DNA of 64,000 bases from positions 25,371 to 89,370 of the forward strand of contig JAJYTW010000001.1 of the NCBI GenBank assembly GCA_021792855.1, given 5' to 3'. The notes under the pieces were generated by a model. It saw nothing but the letters and a program-made list of their open reading frames with translations, was not told the DNA's origin and searched no databases. This DNA is from Actinomycetes bacterium (GTDB lineage: Bacteria > Actinomycetota > Actinomycetes > Streptosporangiales > Streptosporangiaceae). The position numbers were made by a program, and so were the translations under genes. Each line of letters starts with the position of its first letter. The stretch's first letter is position 1. Below are positions 10,317 to 22,949 of the stretch, in pieces.

Positions 10317-11216
10317 ATGACCACCAGATTCGAACGGCCGATCGCCGACTGGTTCGCGACCTGCGCAAGGGACCTGCCGTGGCGGGCGCCGGACGCCGGG
10401 CCCTGGGCGATCATGGTTAGCGAGTTCATGCTCCAGCAGACCCCGGTGTCGCGGGTGCTTCCGGCCTACCGGGCCTGGCTGGAGCGCTGGCCGACGCCCG
10501 CAGCCCTCGCCGCCGCCACCCCGGCCGACGCGGTCCGACAGTGGGACCGGCTTGGCTACCCGCGCCGGGCTATCCGCCTGCATGCCGCGGCGACGTTGAT
10601 CGCGGACCGGCACGGCGGGTCGGTCCCTGCGTCGCTCGACGACCTGCGCGCGCTGCCCGGTGTGGGCGACTACACGGCGGCCGCGATTGCCAGTTTCGCC
10701 TTCGGCCAGCGACATCCCGTGCTCGACGTGAACATCCGCCGGGTCCTGGCCCGCCTGGTGACCGGGCGGGATCTGGGCGGCGGGTCGGTCAGCGGCACCG
10801 AGACGGCGCTGGCGGCCGCACTGCTGCCACCGGCCAGCGACGGCCGCGCTGCCCGCTGGAACGCCGCGGTGATGGAACTTGGCGCCCTGGTCTGCACCGC
10901 TGCCCGGCCGGCCTGCGATCGGTGCCCGGTGGCAGTCTCGTGCGCCTGGCTGGCTGGCGGCAGGCCACCGGCCGACCGGCCCCGGCGCAGCCAGACCTAC
11001 CTGGGCAGCGACCGGCAGTGCCGGGGCGCGCTGCTCGCCGTGCTGCGGTCCGCCGCCGGGCCGGTGCCGGTCACCGCCTTCGACGGCTGCTGGCCGGACG
11101 CCGGCCAGCGGGTAAGGGTCCTGGCCGGACTGGTCGGAGACGGCCTGGTGACGCTGTCGGAGAGCGGACTGGCCAGCCTGCCCGGCGAGGGAGCGGCGAT
11201 TCCCGGCGCCGGGTAA
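10317..11216 (+). CDS. mutY: A/G-specific adenine glycosylase (short form)
   Basis: LPWRAPDAGPWAIMVSEFMLQQTPVSRVLPAY...LPGVGDYTAAAIASFAF...VLDVNIRRVLAR; Fe-S cysteines CTAARPACDRCPVAVSC. Confidence 0.93.
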   Translation: MTTRFERPIADWFATCARDLPWRAPDAGPWAIMVSEFMLQQTPVSRVLPAYRAWLERWPTPAALAAATPADAVRQWDRLGYPRRAIRLHAAATLIADRHGGSVPASLDDLRALPGVGDYTAAAIASFAFGQRHPVLDVNIRRVLARLVTGRDLGGGSVSGTETALAAALLPPASDGRAARWNAAVMELGALVCTAARPACDRCPVAVSCAWLAGGRPPADRPRRSQTYLGSDRQCRGALLAVLRSAAGPVPVTAFDGCWPDAGQRVRVLAGLVGDGLVTLSESGLASLPGEGAAIPGAG

Positions 11217-11287
11217 GGCAGCCAGGTCTCCGGGAGCCAGGTGCGAGGACCGCACTTCACCGCCGCCGGATCCGGCGCCGGTGAAAG

Positions 11288-11329
11288 CCGAGGTGGCCGG
11301 CCCGGCAGATGCCGGGCCGGCCACCTCGG
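11288..11329. terminator. Perfect 20-bp inverted repeat with 2-nt loop between convergent mutY and clpC (bidirectional terminator)
   Basis: CCGAGGTGGCCGGCCCGGCA-GA-TGCCGGGCCGGCCACCTCGG. Confidence 0.85.
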
Positions 11330-11349
11330 ACAGGCTGGGGATTCCCCGG

Positions 11350-13911
<2,562 letters not shown>

Positions 13912-14108
13912 TCGTCGCTCCCTCACCTAGCGGTGGGGACGGGCCTTCGCAGTCGCCCGTCCCTGCCGCGCGCTAGCCCTGGTGCCAGGCAAGGCGCCGA
14001 CTGTGGCACATCGCGTCAGCGAGCGATCCACCACACTCCAGAACAACCTTCCCCGGCTGACGGGCGTTCACCCTCATCCAACCGGCCGCGGGGAAACAGT
14101 GTTCCCAG

Positions 14109-14150
14109 GTACGCCGCCAGCGAACGCCGGTCCGTACGCTGCCAGCGAAC
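14109..14150 (-). promoter_or_regulatory. Two tandem ClgR-box-like sites upstream of clpC
   Basis: GTACGCCGCCAGCGAAC (14109-14125) and GTACGCTGCCAGCGAAC (14134-14150); on the clpC strand each reads GTTCGC-N5-GCGTAC. Confidence 0.55.
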
Positions 14151-14152
14151 AT

Positions 14153-14208
14153 GCAACGGCTGGCGACATACCGGCGATGTCGCCTGATGGTATGTCGTCA
14201 GCCGTTGC
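14153..14208 (-). terminator. Long imperfect hairpin between lsr2 3' end and the clpC promoter region
   Basis: GCAACGGCTGGCGACATACC / GGTATGTCGTCAGCCGTTGC, 20-nt arms with one non-Watson-Crick position. Confidence 0.6.
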
Positions 14209-14365
14209 CGAGCGATGACTCACGCTGCGAAAGCCCCATCCAGCACCAGCCGCCGACGCACCGCCGCGTGACTGCCGGTGCCGGTCTGGCAGTACCGGGA
14301 CTGGCCGCACGGCGGGCGCCGTGCCAGGGGCTCTCGGGCCGGAAAGCTTCTCCGGGCCTTGAGAG

Positions 14366-14698
14366 CTAGTGGGCCGCTTCGTACTCGGCGATGATGTTCG
14401 CGGGAATGCGGCCGCGCTCACTTACCTTGTGCCCACGCTGCCGCGCCCACTCCCTGATCTCGGAACTGCGCTCACGGCCCGGGCCACTGCGTGCCTTGCG
14501 GCGCCGTCCGCCCGCCGATGCCCGGCGGGCGTGGTCTGCGAATACGCCGACCTTCTCGCGAAGTTCCTTGCTGTGCGGGCCGCACAGATCGATTTCGTAC
14601 GCGTTGCCATCAAAAGCGAACGATACCGACTCGCTGCCTTCGACCTCTCCATCGTGCGGTAGGTCGCACACTACCGTCACTACTGTCTTGTGAGCCAT
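14366..14698 (-). CDS. lsr2: Lsr2-type histone-like nucleoid protein
   Basis: [39 protein letters not shown]...[29 protein letters not shown]. Confidence 0.95.
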   Translation of the reverse strand: MAHKTVVTVVCDLPHDGEVEGSESVSFAFDGNAYEIDLCGPHSKELREKVGVFADHARRASAGGRRRKARSGPGRERSSEIREWARQRGHKVSERGRIPANIIAEYEAAH

Positions 14699-14863
14699 GC
14701 TCGTGAACCTTTCTGTTACCTCAGCTATTTAAGAAGCTTAAGCTTAACCTATCCTAGCAAGTGCGCCGATGACAATTCACGGTGCCCGAAACGAGGCGCA
14801 GTTCGAGAGTAGCGTTCCCGCGTACTACTTGAAACCCCGGAGTAACTCTCCGTAATCAGCACA

Positions 14864-15148
14864 TCAGTTACCAGGCTTAGTACCGACATCGTCCTTATCA
14901 TCGGCACCCGCCGGCCGACCACGTTCGGCACCTCTCGATCGGCTTGATGGATTCTGAGGCTTAGCTGAAAGATGCCGATCCGTCGAATCTGGTGCCGATT
15001 GATCGCGTCCCTCGTCGTCTGCCGCGTTCTTGCCGCGGCGCATCTCATGCCTGAGGAATGCTCCCACCGCGAACAGGAACACGGCAGCGACCAAAAAGGG
15101 AGGAGCTAGCACAGTCAGATCGTTGACCACTACCAACCTCCGTGCCAT
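14864..15148 (-). CDS. Small single-pass membrane protein with charged tail
   Basis: MARRLVVVNDLTVLAPPFLVAAVFLFAVGAFLRHEMRRGKNAADDEGRDQ... Confidence 0.45.
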   Translation of the reverse strand: MARRLVVVNDLTVLAPPFLVAAVFLFAVGAFLRHEMRRGKNAADDEGRDQSAPDSTDRHLSAKPQNPSSRSRGAERGRPAGADDKDDVGTKPGN

Positions 15149-16102
15149 GTCGGACTCATGAGCACCGCCCGCGCGGTCGCCAGGCCCGCGCCGACCAGTT
15201 CCGCGGTCACCGAACCGGTGACCGCGGGGCGGATCGACGGCCACCAGGACGGGCCCTGCCAGGCACTACCCGGCGGGACAGCAGCATCCGCCCCCCACGC
15301 CGGACCTTGGCCGAACCGGCCCTGGTCGCGGGGATCAGCGACATTTCGCTGCGGCGGCACAGCTTTCTTGTCGACCTTTCCGACCGCAGGCGTCCAGCGA
15401 CCAGGCGATCCGCCGATGTCCCCCGGACCAGACACATTTGTCGGGGTGCGGGCCGGACAGGAACGGCCACGCCGGGATACGACGTCCGGCCATCCGCGCC
15501 GGTAAGTCCGCGACCACGGACTTCCTGACCGCCAGTCGCATACGATGGCAATCATCGAGCCAGCACGACGCTGGCTGCGGCGCTCCCGCGAGGCGAGGAA
15601 ATTCCGGAACCTCGCCAGATTGAGCCCGGTGCGATCTGCTCTGGAATCGGCCATCGTTTCCTCCTCCTCCCAGCGTGTCACAGTGTCAGCCGGGCCATAC
15701 ATTCCGGCAGAAACCGAGCGAGTAGCACGAACTCCGCCACATCTACGCCGCCTGCGTCTACCATTGCGTCCTAACCAGTCCCGGTCGGGCCATATTCACC
15801 AGGCTACGTCATGCCCGGCACCCGGCCGCCGCGATGCCCGGTGTGCATCGGCCGGACCTAATCCTGCACGGTGCAACCGCCCTTCACGGATTTGCGTGCC
15901 GCGCGCAACCGGGCGACCCGGATATCAGCACCCTCCCTGTCGGTCTTATCCGAGCTATCATGTAAAGGTGCCTCCAGAAGCCAGCTGACCGGTTAATACC
16001 CGGCCGCGCGGTTCCCCGGCATCCGCTTCTCGCGATTCGATGTCGGCCGAATCTCCCTGGGCACCCCGGTGAACAGTGCCCGCGCGGAACACCGGCGGAC
16101 CT

Positions 16103-16134
16103 GTGATGGGGTGATGGGGTGATGGGGTGATGGG
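16103..16134. repeat. Four perfect tandem copies of GTGATGGG
   Basis: gtgatgggx4 in an apparently non-coding interval. Confidence 0.9.
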
Positions 16135-16856
16135 CCCTCCCAGCCACCGGGCCATACCAAGCGGTGCGCCGCCAGACGCATGGTCGCGGGTTTGCGATCG
16201 GCCTTACCGGGCCGACGCGGCCATGCGGTGACTCGGATAACGATCCGGGCCAGGCGTAGTGTCCTGCCGAACAAATTTAGGCCATCCTTATTTTCAAAAT
16301 TCGGCCGTGCCGAACACGTCAACCGTGGCGCGTGCGGGAAAGCAAAACGTGACACGCTATCTGCCCGGCACCTAGGCGCACACCCGCCGGGTAGTCCACG
16401 CCCCGGTAAGTGTTCTCGCCCACTTACCTGACGCACTGGCGTCCGTCCTGTTCCGCGGCATTGGGAGGGTCGGCCCGGAGGTCGGGAGGCGCCTAAGTCA
16501 CTTAGCGTGATCGAATATGTACTCATGGTTTTAAGCGTCCCTTACCGGTCTGTGATTCGGCTTAACCACAGATCACGGCGCGATCACCGGCTTGTATCAG
16601 GTTCGTTGACACGCGCTCTGAACTGCGAAAACGCACTCGCTGCCGGGGGCGGGCAGGGCCCCGGAGCACCATGGTCACATGTTCGGAACGGGCAGGCGTG
16701 CCGACAGTCATGTGCTGGATCTCACCGACCGCCGGCCAAGTTTCCGGGTCGGATGTACACGCAAGCGTTCCGTCCATTATTGTCCATCGCTGTCACTCCC
16801 GTTCCCCGTCGCCTCGTCCGCGGTAAGGACAGGCGGCCGTAGAGAGGAGCGCGCAC

Positions 16857-17930
16857 GTGGAGGGCTCGCCAGGAGGTAGGCACTCCCGCCACCAAACCAG
16901 GGCGACTCGCGCCCGGAACCGGCCGCGCCGGTGGACCGCGCGAGCACGGCTCGGCAGGCGCCTAGCGGCCACAATCGGCGTTACGACCGCTCTCAGCCTG
17001 CTTATCCCCGCCGCGGCGGCGGGGGCCGCTGTCGACGCCCACGGCAGCGCCCCAGTCGGCCTGAGGACGCTGCTCGCCCGGGCGGCGAAGCTATCCGCCG
17101 AGATCGACAACCTCAGCCAGTCGGTTGACGCGCTCCGGATTCAGCTCAGCCAGGCCAGGCAGCAGGTCAGCCTCTCGCGCCTGACAATCCGGCGGGATCA
17201 GCGACTGTTGACGACCGATCAGTACGCACTCGGCATGATCGCCGCTGCCGGGTACATGAGCGGGGGGATCAATCCGTCGCTGCAACTCCTCCAGAGCAGC
17301 AACCCGCAGGCGATGCTGAACCGGGCGTCGATCCTGAGCCAGCTACAGAACGAGAACGGCACCAAGCTCAGCCTCGTCGCCGCGGCCCGCGCCGCTGCCA
17401 TCCGGGCCCGACTGGTGGCTCTCCAGCAGGAGCGCCGGGCAGCCCGGCTCTCCGCCGCGATGCGGGTCAAGGTCGCCCGGATCCAGGCTAAGGAGAACTT
17501 GCTCAACAGCGCCGCGTTCGCTCGCGCCATGACCATCTACCAGCAGACCGGCGCGTACCCGGCGGTCCAGGTCGCCGGCAACTCGGTCGGCGTCCAGGCG
17601 CTCAGGTACGCGCTCACCCGGGTGGGTGATCCGTACGTATGGGGCGCGGCCGGGCCGAACGCCTTCGACTGCTCGGGACTGGTCGTCTGGGCGTACGCGC
17701 AGATAGGCATCTCTCTACCGCATTACACCGGCTACCTGTGGAATTCCGGCGTGCACATCTCCCGATCCCAGCTTGAGCCCGGCGACCTGGTGTTCTTCTT
17801 CCCCGACATCGGTCATGTGGGGATCTACGTCGGCGGCGGGATGATGGTGGACGCGCCCACCTACGGCCAGCCGGTCCAGGTCCAGCCGGTGTTCTGGAGC
17901 GCCTACGTGGGCGCCGTCCGGATCGCCTGA
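16857..17930 (+). CDS. NlpC/P60 family cell-wall endopeptidase with coiled-coil N-terminus
   Basis: ALTRVGDPYVWGAAGPNAFDCSGLVVWAYAQIGISLPHYT...GDLVFFFPDIGHVGIYVGGG. Confidence 0.93.
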   Translation: MEGSPGGRHSRHQTRATRARNRPRRWTARARLGRRLAATIGVTTALSLLIPAAAAGAAVDAHGSAPVGLRTLLARAAKLSAEIDNLSQSVDALRIQLSQARQQVSLSRLTIRRDQRLLTTDQYALGMIAAAGYMSGGINPSLQLLQSSNPQAMLNRASILSQLQNENGTKLSLVAAARAAAIRARLVALQQERRAARLSAAMRVKVARIQAKENLLNSAAFARAMTIYQQTGAYPAVQVAGNSVGVQALRYALTRVGDPYVWGAAGPNAFDCSGLVVWAYAQIGISLPHYTGYLWNSGVHISRSQLEPGDLVFFFPDIGHVGIYVGGGMMVDAPTYGQPVQVQPVFWSAYVGAVRIA

Positions 17931-17940
17931 TCCGGACGGC
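17913..17940. terminator. 12-bp perfect inverted repeat between convergent NlpC/P60 gene and lysS
   Basis: GCCGTCCGGATC-GCCT-GATCCGGACGGC. Confidence 0.75.
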
Positions 17941-17967
17941 GTCGCGGGTGACCGCAGGAGCGGGCGG

Positions 17968-19449
17968 TCACACCGGCCGGACGAGTGGGAACAGGATGGT
18001 CTCCCGGATCGATGCGCCGGTCAGCATGATCAGGACCCGGTCGATGCCCATTCCCATTCCGCCGGTCGGCGGCATCCCGTGCTCCAGGGCACGCAGGAAC
18101 TCCTCGTCCAGTTGCATCGCCTCGGCGTCACCGCCGGCCGCGAGCAGCGACTGCGCCGTCAGCCGCGCCCGCTGCTCGATCGGATCGACAAGCTCGGAGT
18201 AGCCGGTTCCGATCTCCGCCCCGAACGCGACCAGGTCCCAGCGCTCGGCCAGTCGGGGATCGGTCCGGTGCGCCCGGGTCAGCGGCGAGACCTCGACCGG
18301 GAAGTCCCGGTAGAACGTCGGCAGCACGGTCCGCGCCTCCACCAGGTGCTCGTACATCTCGAGCACCACCTGGCCGGCGTTCCAGGACGGCTCAAGGCTG
18401 ATCCCCGCCTGCCCGGCCAGCTTGCGCAGGGCGTCCTCGGACGTGTCCGGCGTGACCTCCTCGCCGAGCGCGAGCGAGATGGCCTCGTGCACCCCGATGG
18501 ACGCCCACGGCCCGCCGATGTCGTGCTCGGACCCATCGGCCCGGCGGATCACCGTGCCGCCCACGCCGGCCCTGGCCGCGGCGAGCACCAGGCTGCGGGT
18601 TAGCTCGCCGATGGTGTTGTAGTCCCCGTAGGCCTGATAGGCCTCAAGCATGGTGAACTCGGGGTTGTGGGTCGCGTCGACGCCCTCGTTCCGGAAATTC
18701 CTGCCGATCTCGTAGACCCGCTCGATGCCGCCGACGACCAGCCGCTTGAGGTATAGCTCGATCGCGATCCGCAGGTACAACTGCATGTCGTAGGCGTTGA
18801 TGTGGGTGATGAACGGCCGGGCGTTGGCGCCGCCGTGCAGAGTCTGCAGCATCGGCGTCTCAGCCTCGAGATAGCCCTGGGCGTGCAGTTCCTCCCGGAT
18901 CGCCCGGGTGACGGCGGCCCGAAGCTCGGCCAGTCGCCGGGCTTCGGGGTTGACGATCAGATCGACGTAACGCATCCGCACCCGGGACTGCGGATCGGTG
19001 AGGCCGGCGTGCTTGTCCGGCAGCGGCCTGAGCGCCTTGGCGGTGATCGCGAAGGAATCGGCGAGCACCGATAGCTCCCCGCTGCGGGAGGTGATCACCT
19101 CGCCGGTGATACCGACATGGTCACCGAGGTCGACGTCGGACTTCCAGGATGCCAGGGCCTGCTCGCCGACCTTGTCCCTGGACACCATCACCTGGATGTC
19201 ACCGGAGCCGTCCCTGATCGTCGCGAAGCAGAGCTTCCCGCCGGTGCGGTACAGCATCACCCGGCCGGTCACACCGACCCGGTCGCCGGTGGCCGTGTCG
19301 GCCGGCAGATCGGCATGGGCCTGCCGCACCTGCTCGATGGTGTAAGTGCGCGGGTAGCCCACCGGATAGGGGTCAGCACCGGCGGCTCGCAACCGCTCGA
19401 CCTTGGCCAGCCGGACCCGGGTCTGCTCGGACAGTTCTTCGTCGTTCAC
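17968..19449 (-). CDS. lysS: Lysyl-tRNA synthetase, class II
   Basis: [30 protein letters not shown]...[29 protein letters not shown]...[21 protein letters not shown]. Confidence 0.96.
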   Translation of the reverse strand: MNDEELSEQTRVRLAKVERLRAAGADPYPVGYPRTYTIEQVRQAHADLPADTATGDRVGVTGRVMLYRTGGKLCFATIRDGSGDIQVMVSRDKVGEQALASWKSDVDLGDHVGITGEVITSRSGELSVLADSFAITAKALRPLPDKHAGLTDPQSRVRMRYVDLIVNPEARRLAELRAAVTRAIREELHAQGYLEAETPMLQTLHGGANARPFITHINAYDMQLYLRIAIELYLKRLVVGGIERVYEIGRNFRNEGVDATHNPEFTMLEAYQAYGDYNTIGELTRSLVLAAARAGVGGTVIRRADGSEHDIGGPWASIGVHEAISLALGEEVTPDTSEDALRKLAGQAGISLEPSWNAGQVVLEMYEHLVEARTVLPTFYRDFPVEVSPLTRAHRTDPRLAERWDLVAFGAEIGTGYSELVDPIEQRARLTAQSLLAAGGDAEAMQLDEEFLRALEHGMPPTGGMGMGIDRVLIMLTGASIRETILFPLVRPV

Positions 19450-19505
19450 CTGCGACAGGCTACCGGCGGCGCGTGCCGGGCTGCGACCGAGATCCGGCTC
19501 GGCCG

Positions 19506-20294
19506 TCAGCCGACGATATTGCGCTCGAACACCAGCCGGAGGCCGATCAGGGTGAGCCACGGCTCGTAGGCGTCGATGATTTTCACTTCCTCGATGACCA
19601 GCGGCGCCAGGCCGCCGGTGGCGATCACGGTCACCGCGCTCGGGTCCTCCGGGGATAGCTCGGCCGCCATCCGGCGGGCGATCCCCTCGACCTGACCGGC
19701 GAACCCGTAGATGATCCCGGACTGGAGCGCCTCCACGGTGTTCTTGCCGACCACCCGGCCCGGCCTGGTCAGCTCGACCTTGAGCAGCTGCGCGGCCCGC
19801 CGGGACAGCGCGTCCACCGAGATCTCGATTCCCGGCGCCAGCGCGCCACCGACGAACTCGCCCTTGGCGCTGACCGCGTCAAAGTTGGTCGAGGTGCCGA
19901 AGTCGACCACGATCGCCGGGCCGCCGTACAGGTGCACCGCCGCCACGGTGTTCATGATCCGGTCGGTGCCGACCTCCTTCGGGTTGTCCATCCGGACCGA
20001 TACGCCGGTCTTGACCCCCGGCTCAACGATCAGGGTCGGCAGGTCGTAGTGGTAGCGCCGGAGCATCTCGCGCATCTCGTGCAGCACGGACGGGACCGTG
20101 GAGCAGAGCGCAATGCCGTTGATGTTCTGCTTGTCGTACCGCGGGTTCTGGGACAGCAGCCCGTTCAGCGTGACGGCAAGCTCGTCGGCGGTCCGGACCG
20201 GATCGGTGGCGATCCGCCAGTGCTCGATGACCTGGTCGCCGTCGAAGATGACCAGGACCGTGTTGGTGTTACCGACGTCGATTGTGAGCAGCAT
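19506..20294 (-). CDS. coaX: Type III pantothenate kinase
   Basis: MLLTIDVGNTNTVLVIFDG...VDFGTSTNFDAVSAKGEFVGGALAPGIEIS...GGLAPLV. Confidence 0.96.
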   Translation of the reverse strand: MLLTIDVGNTNTVLVIFDGDQVIEHWRIATDPVRTADELAVTLNGLLSQNPRYDKQNINGIALCSTVPSVLHEMREMLRRYHYDLPTLIVEPGVKTGVSVRMDNPKEVGTDRIMNTVAAVHLYGGPAIVVDFGTSTNFDAVSAKGEFVGGALAPGIEISVDALSRRAAQLLKVELTRPGRVVGKNTVEALQSGIIYGFAGQVEGIARRMAAELSPEDPSAVTVIATGGLAPLVIEEVKIIDAYEPWLTLIGLRLVFERNIVG

Positions 20295-20301
20295 CTGCTA
20301 C

Positions 20302-21228
20302 CTATCCGGCCCTGAGCAGGTCAAGGCCAATGTCGAGGGCTGGCGCGGAGTGGGTCAGGGCACCGATGGCGAGATAGTCGACTCCGGTCGCCGCCACCTG
20401 CGCGGCGTTCTCCAGCCGGAGCCCGCCGCTCGCCTCGAGCAGGGCACGGCCGGCGGTCGCGGCGACCGCGACCCTGAGCTGCGGCACGGTGAAGTTGTCC
20501 AGCAGGATCAGGCTCGCCCCGGCGGCGACCGCCTCGGCGGCCTGATCGGGCGTATCGCACTCCACCTCGACCGGCAGGCCGGGTGCCAGCCGCCGGACCG
20601 CCTCGAACGCGGCGGTCACCGATCCGGCGGCGGCCACGTGATTGTCCTTGATCAGCGCGGCGTCCGAGAGCGACATCCGGTGGTTGACTCCGCCGCCGCA
20701 GCGGACCGCGTACTTCTCCAGCGACCGCAGACCGGGCAGGGTCTTCCTGGTGTCCCTGATCCTGGCCCGGGTGCCCTCGACGGCGTCCGCCCACCGCCGG
20801 GTGAGGGTGGCCACGCCGGACAGGTGAGTCAGCAGGTTCAGTGCCGTTCGCTCCGCGGTCAGGATCGCTGGCAGCGGACCGTCGACAGTCGCCAGCACCT
20901 GGCCGACCGTGACCCGATCGCCGTCCGCCACCCGGTGCCGGACGCTGATGACCGGGCCGTCCTCACCGGCCAGTTCGAACACCGCCTCGGCGACGGCAAG
21001 GCCGGCCACCACGCCGTCGGCGCGGGTGACGAACTCGGCCGTGCCCCGCTCGGCCGGGGAAATGGTGGCCCGGGTAGTGACGTCCGGCCCGCCGCCGAGG
21101 TCCTCGGCCAGCGCCGTCTGGACCACCCGCACCACGTCGGCGGGATCGAGTCCGAGCCTGATCAGTCTCAGCCCAAGGTCGGCCGAGAGCCGGCCGGCCG
21201 CGGGTGTGTCGTTCTGCTGCTGCGTCAC
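20302..21228 (-). CDS. nadC: Nicotinate-nucleotide pyrophosphorylase
   Basis: TALNLLTHLSGVATLTRRW...RIRDTRKTLPGLRSLEKYAVRCGGGVNHRMSLSDAALIKDNH. Confidence 0.96.
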   Translation of the reverse strand: MTQQQNDTPAAGRLSADLGLRLIRLGLDPADVVRVVQTALAEDLGGGPDVTTRATISPAERGTAEFVTRADGVVAGLAVAEAVFELAGEDGPVISVRHRVADGDRVTVGQVLATVDGPLPAILTAERTALNLLTHLSGVATLTRRWADAVEGTRARIRDTRKTLPGLRSLEKYAVRCGGGVNHRMSLSDAALIKDNHVAAAGSVTAAFEAVRRLAPGLPVEVECDTPDQAAEAVAAGASLILLDNFTVPQLRVAVAATAGRALLEASGGLRLENAAQVAATGVDYLAIGALTHSAPALDIGLDLLRAG

Positions 21229-22949
21229 TGCCGGTGTCCTGCCGATCGGTCGGGCCGCGGGTCTGGCTCATAGTGCACGGTCAATCCGTCGGCGGGCACC
21301 TCCGGATGGGATTTCCAGCCGCCGGGCCCGTCCCCGGCCGCGCCAAGCGTCACGATCAGGTGCCCGATCCAGTCGTCCGACGGATCAGGGAAGTCCTGCC
21401 GCCAGTGGCTGCCCCGGGTTTCGGTGCGGGCCGTCGCGGCGGCGACCAGCGCGGACGCGACCAGGTGCAGGTTCGTCGCCTCCCAGGCGGCCACGGCAGG
21501 CTGGTTGGACTGCCGGTCGCCGATCGCGCGCAGTTCGGTCGCCGCCGCGGCCAGTCCCTCGCCGGAGCGGAGCACCCCGGCCCGCTCCGACATCAGGTGC
21601 TGGATCTGCTCGATCGCGCCGGGGCCGACCAGGCCGGGCGGCCGGTCATCCGGGGCCGGTGGCGCGGACGGCGGCAGCCCGGCAGCGATGTCTGCGGCGA
21701 TCCGCTCGGCGAAGACCAGGCCCTCGAGCAGCGAGTTGGACGCAAGCCGGTTGGCGCCGTGCACCCCGGTGCAGGCGGTCTCGCCGCAGGCGTACAGGCC
21801 GGGCACGCTGGTCCGGCCGCGCAGGTCGGTGCGGACCCCGCCGCTGGCGTAGTGCGCGGCGGGGACCACCGGGATCGGATCGGTGACCGGGTCGATGCCG
21901 TGCGCCAGGCAGCTTGCCCGGATGGTGGGAAACCGCTGTTCCCACACCTGCGCACCGAGGTACCGGCCGTCCAGGTACACGTGATCGGCGCCGGTCTGGC
22001 GCATGACGGTCATGATCGCCTTAGCCACCACGTCTCGCGGCGCGAGGTCGGCCAGCGGGTGCCTGCCGGTCATGAATCTGCGCCCGGACCCGTCGATCAG
22101 GAAGGCCCCCTCACCGCGGACCGCCTCGGAGATCAGCGGCTGCCTGCCGCGCGCCCCGGGGCCGAGCCACATCACGGTCGGGTGGAACTGGACGAACTCC
22201 AGGTCCGCGGCCGTGGCCCCGGCCCGCATGGCCAGCGCTAGGCCGTCGCCGGTCGAGACGGCGGGGTTCGTGGTCGCAGAGTACACCTGGCCCATCCCGC
22301 CGGTTCCCAGCACCACGACCGGAGCGTGCACGGCGCCGACTCCGTCCTGCTGCCCGGTCCCGATCACGTGCAGGGTCAGGCCGGCCACCTGGCGGTCCGC
22401 GGTGAGCAGCAGGTCGAGCGACATGGCATGCTCAATCACGTCGATCCCGGCCCGGTCCTCGGCGCCGCCGCCCGCCCCGGCCAGGGCGAGCAGCAGCGCA
22501 CGGGAGATCTCCGCTCCGGTCGCGTCGCCGCCCGCGTGCGCGATCCGCCGCCGGAGGTGGCCGCCCTCCCTGGTCAGCGCGAGGTCGCCGCCCGCATCGG
22601 AGTCGAACCTGGCGCCGATCCCGATCAGCGCCCGGACCGCGCCCGGACCGTCCGTCACCAGGGCACGGACCGCATCGGCGTCGCAGATCCCGGCACCCGC
22701 GACCAGGGTGTCGGTCAGATGCTGGCCCGGCGTGTCTCCCGGCCCGAGGGCCGCGGCGATCCCGCCCTGCGCCCACTTGGTCGAGCCCTCGTCCAGCACC
22801 GTCTTGGTGATCAGCAGGATTTTCCGGTCCGGCAGGTACCGGTGCACGTTCAGCGCGGTGGTCACCCCGGCGATGCCCGATCCGACCACCACAACGTCGG
22901 CGGTCCGGACCCAGCCCGGCTCCGGCGCCAGCAACCGGCGCGCGATCAC
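21225..22949 (-). CDS. nadB: L-aspartate oxidase
   Basis: ADVVVVGSGIAGVTTALNVHRYLPDRKILLITK...STKWAQGGIAAALG...HYASGGVRTDLRGRTSVPGLYACGETACTGVHGANRLASNSLLEGLVF. Confidence 0.95.
   Translation of the reverse strand: MIARRLLAPEPGWVRTADVVVVGSGIAGVTTALNVHRYLPDRKILLITKTVLDEGSTKWAQGGIAAALGPGDTPGQHLTDTLVAGAGICDADAVRALVTDGPGAVRALIGIGARFDSDAGGDLALTREGGHLRRRIAHAGGDATGAEISRALLLALAGAGGGAEDRAGIDVIEHAMSLDLLLTADRQVAGLTLHVIGTGQQDGVGAVHAPVVVLGTGGMGQVYSATTNPAVSTGDGLALAMRAGATAADLEFVQFHPTVMWLGPGARGRQPLISEAVRGEGAFLIDGSGRRFMTGRHPLADLAPRDVVAKAIMTVMRQTGADHVYLDGRYLGAQVWEQRFPTIRASCLAHGIDPVTDPIPVVPAAHYASGGVRTDLRGRTSVPGLYACGETACTGVHGANRLASNSLLEGLVFAERIAADIAAGLPPSAPPAPDDRPPGLVGPGAIEQIQHLMSERAGVLRSGEGLAAAATELRAIGDRQSNQPAVAAWEATNLHLVASALVAAATARTETRGSHWRQDFPDPSDDWIGHLIVTLGAAGDGPGGWKSHPEVPADGLTVHYEPDPRPDRSAGHRQ

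Noticed and set aside
15130-15702. 190-aa minus-strand ORF and overlapping ORFs at 15.1-16.1 kb
   Set aside because: No recognisable domain, and several frames overlap without a clear winner; not called.
16380-16856. ydaO/c-di-AMP riboswitch upstream of the NlpC/P60 gene
   Set aside because: Expected from other actinobacteria, but I cannot recognise the conserved core by eye; needs an Infernal search.
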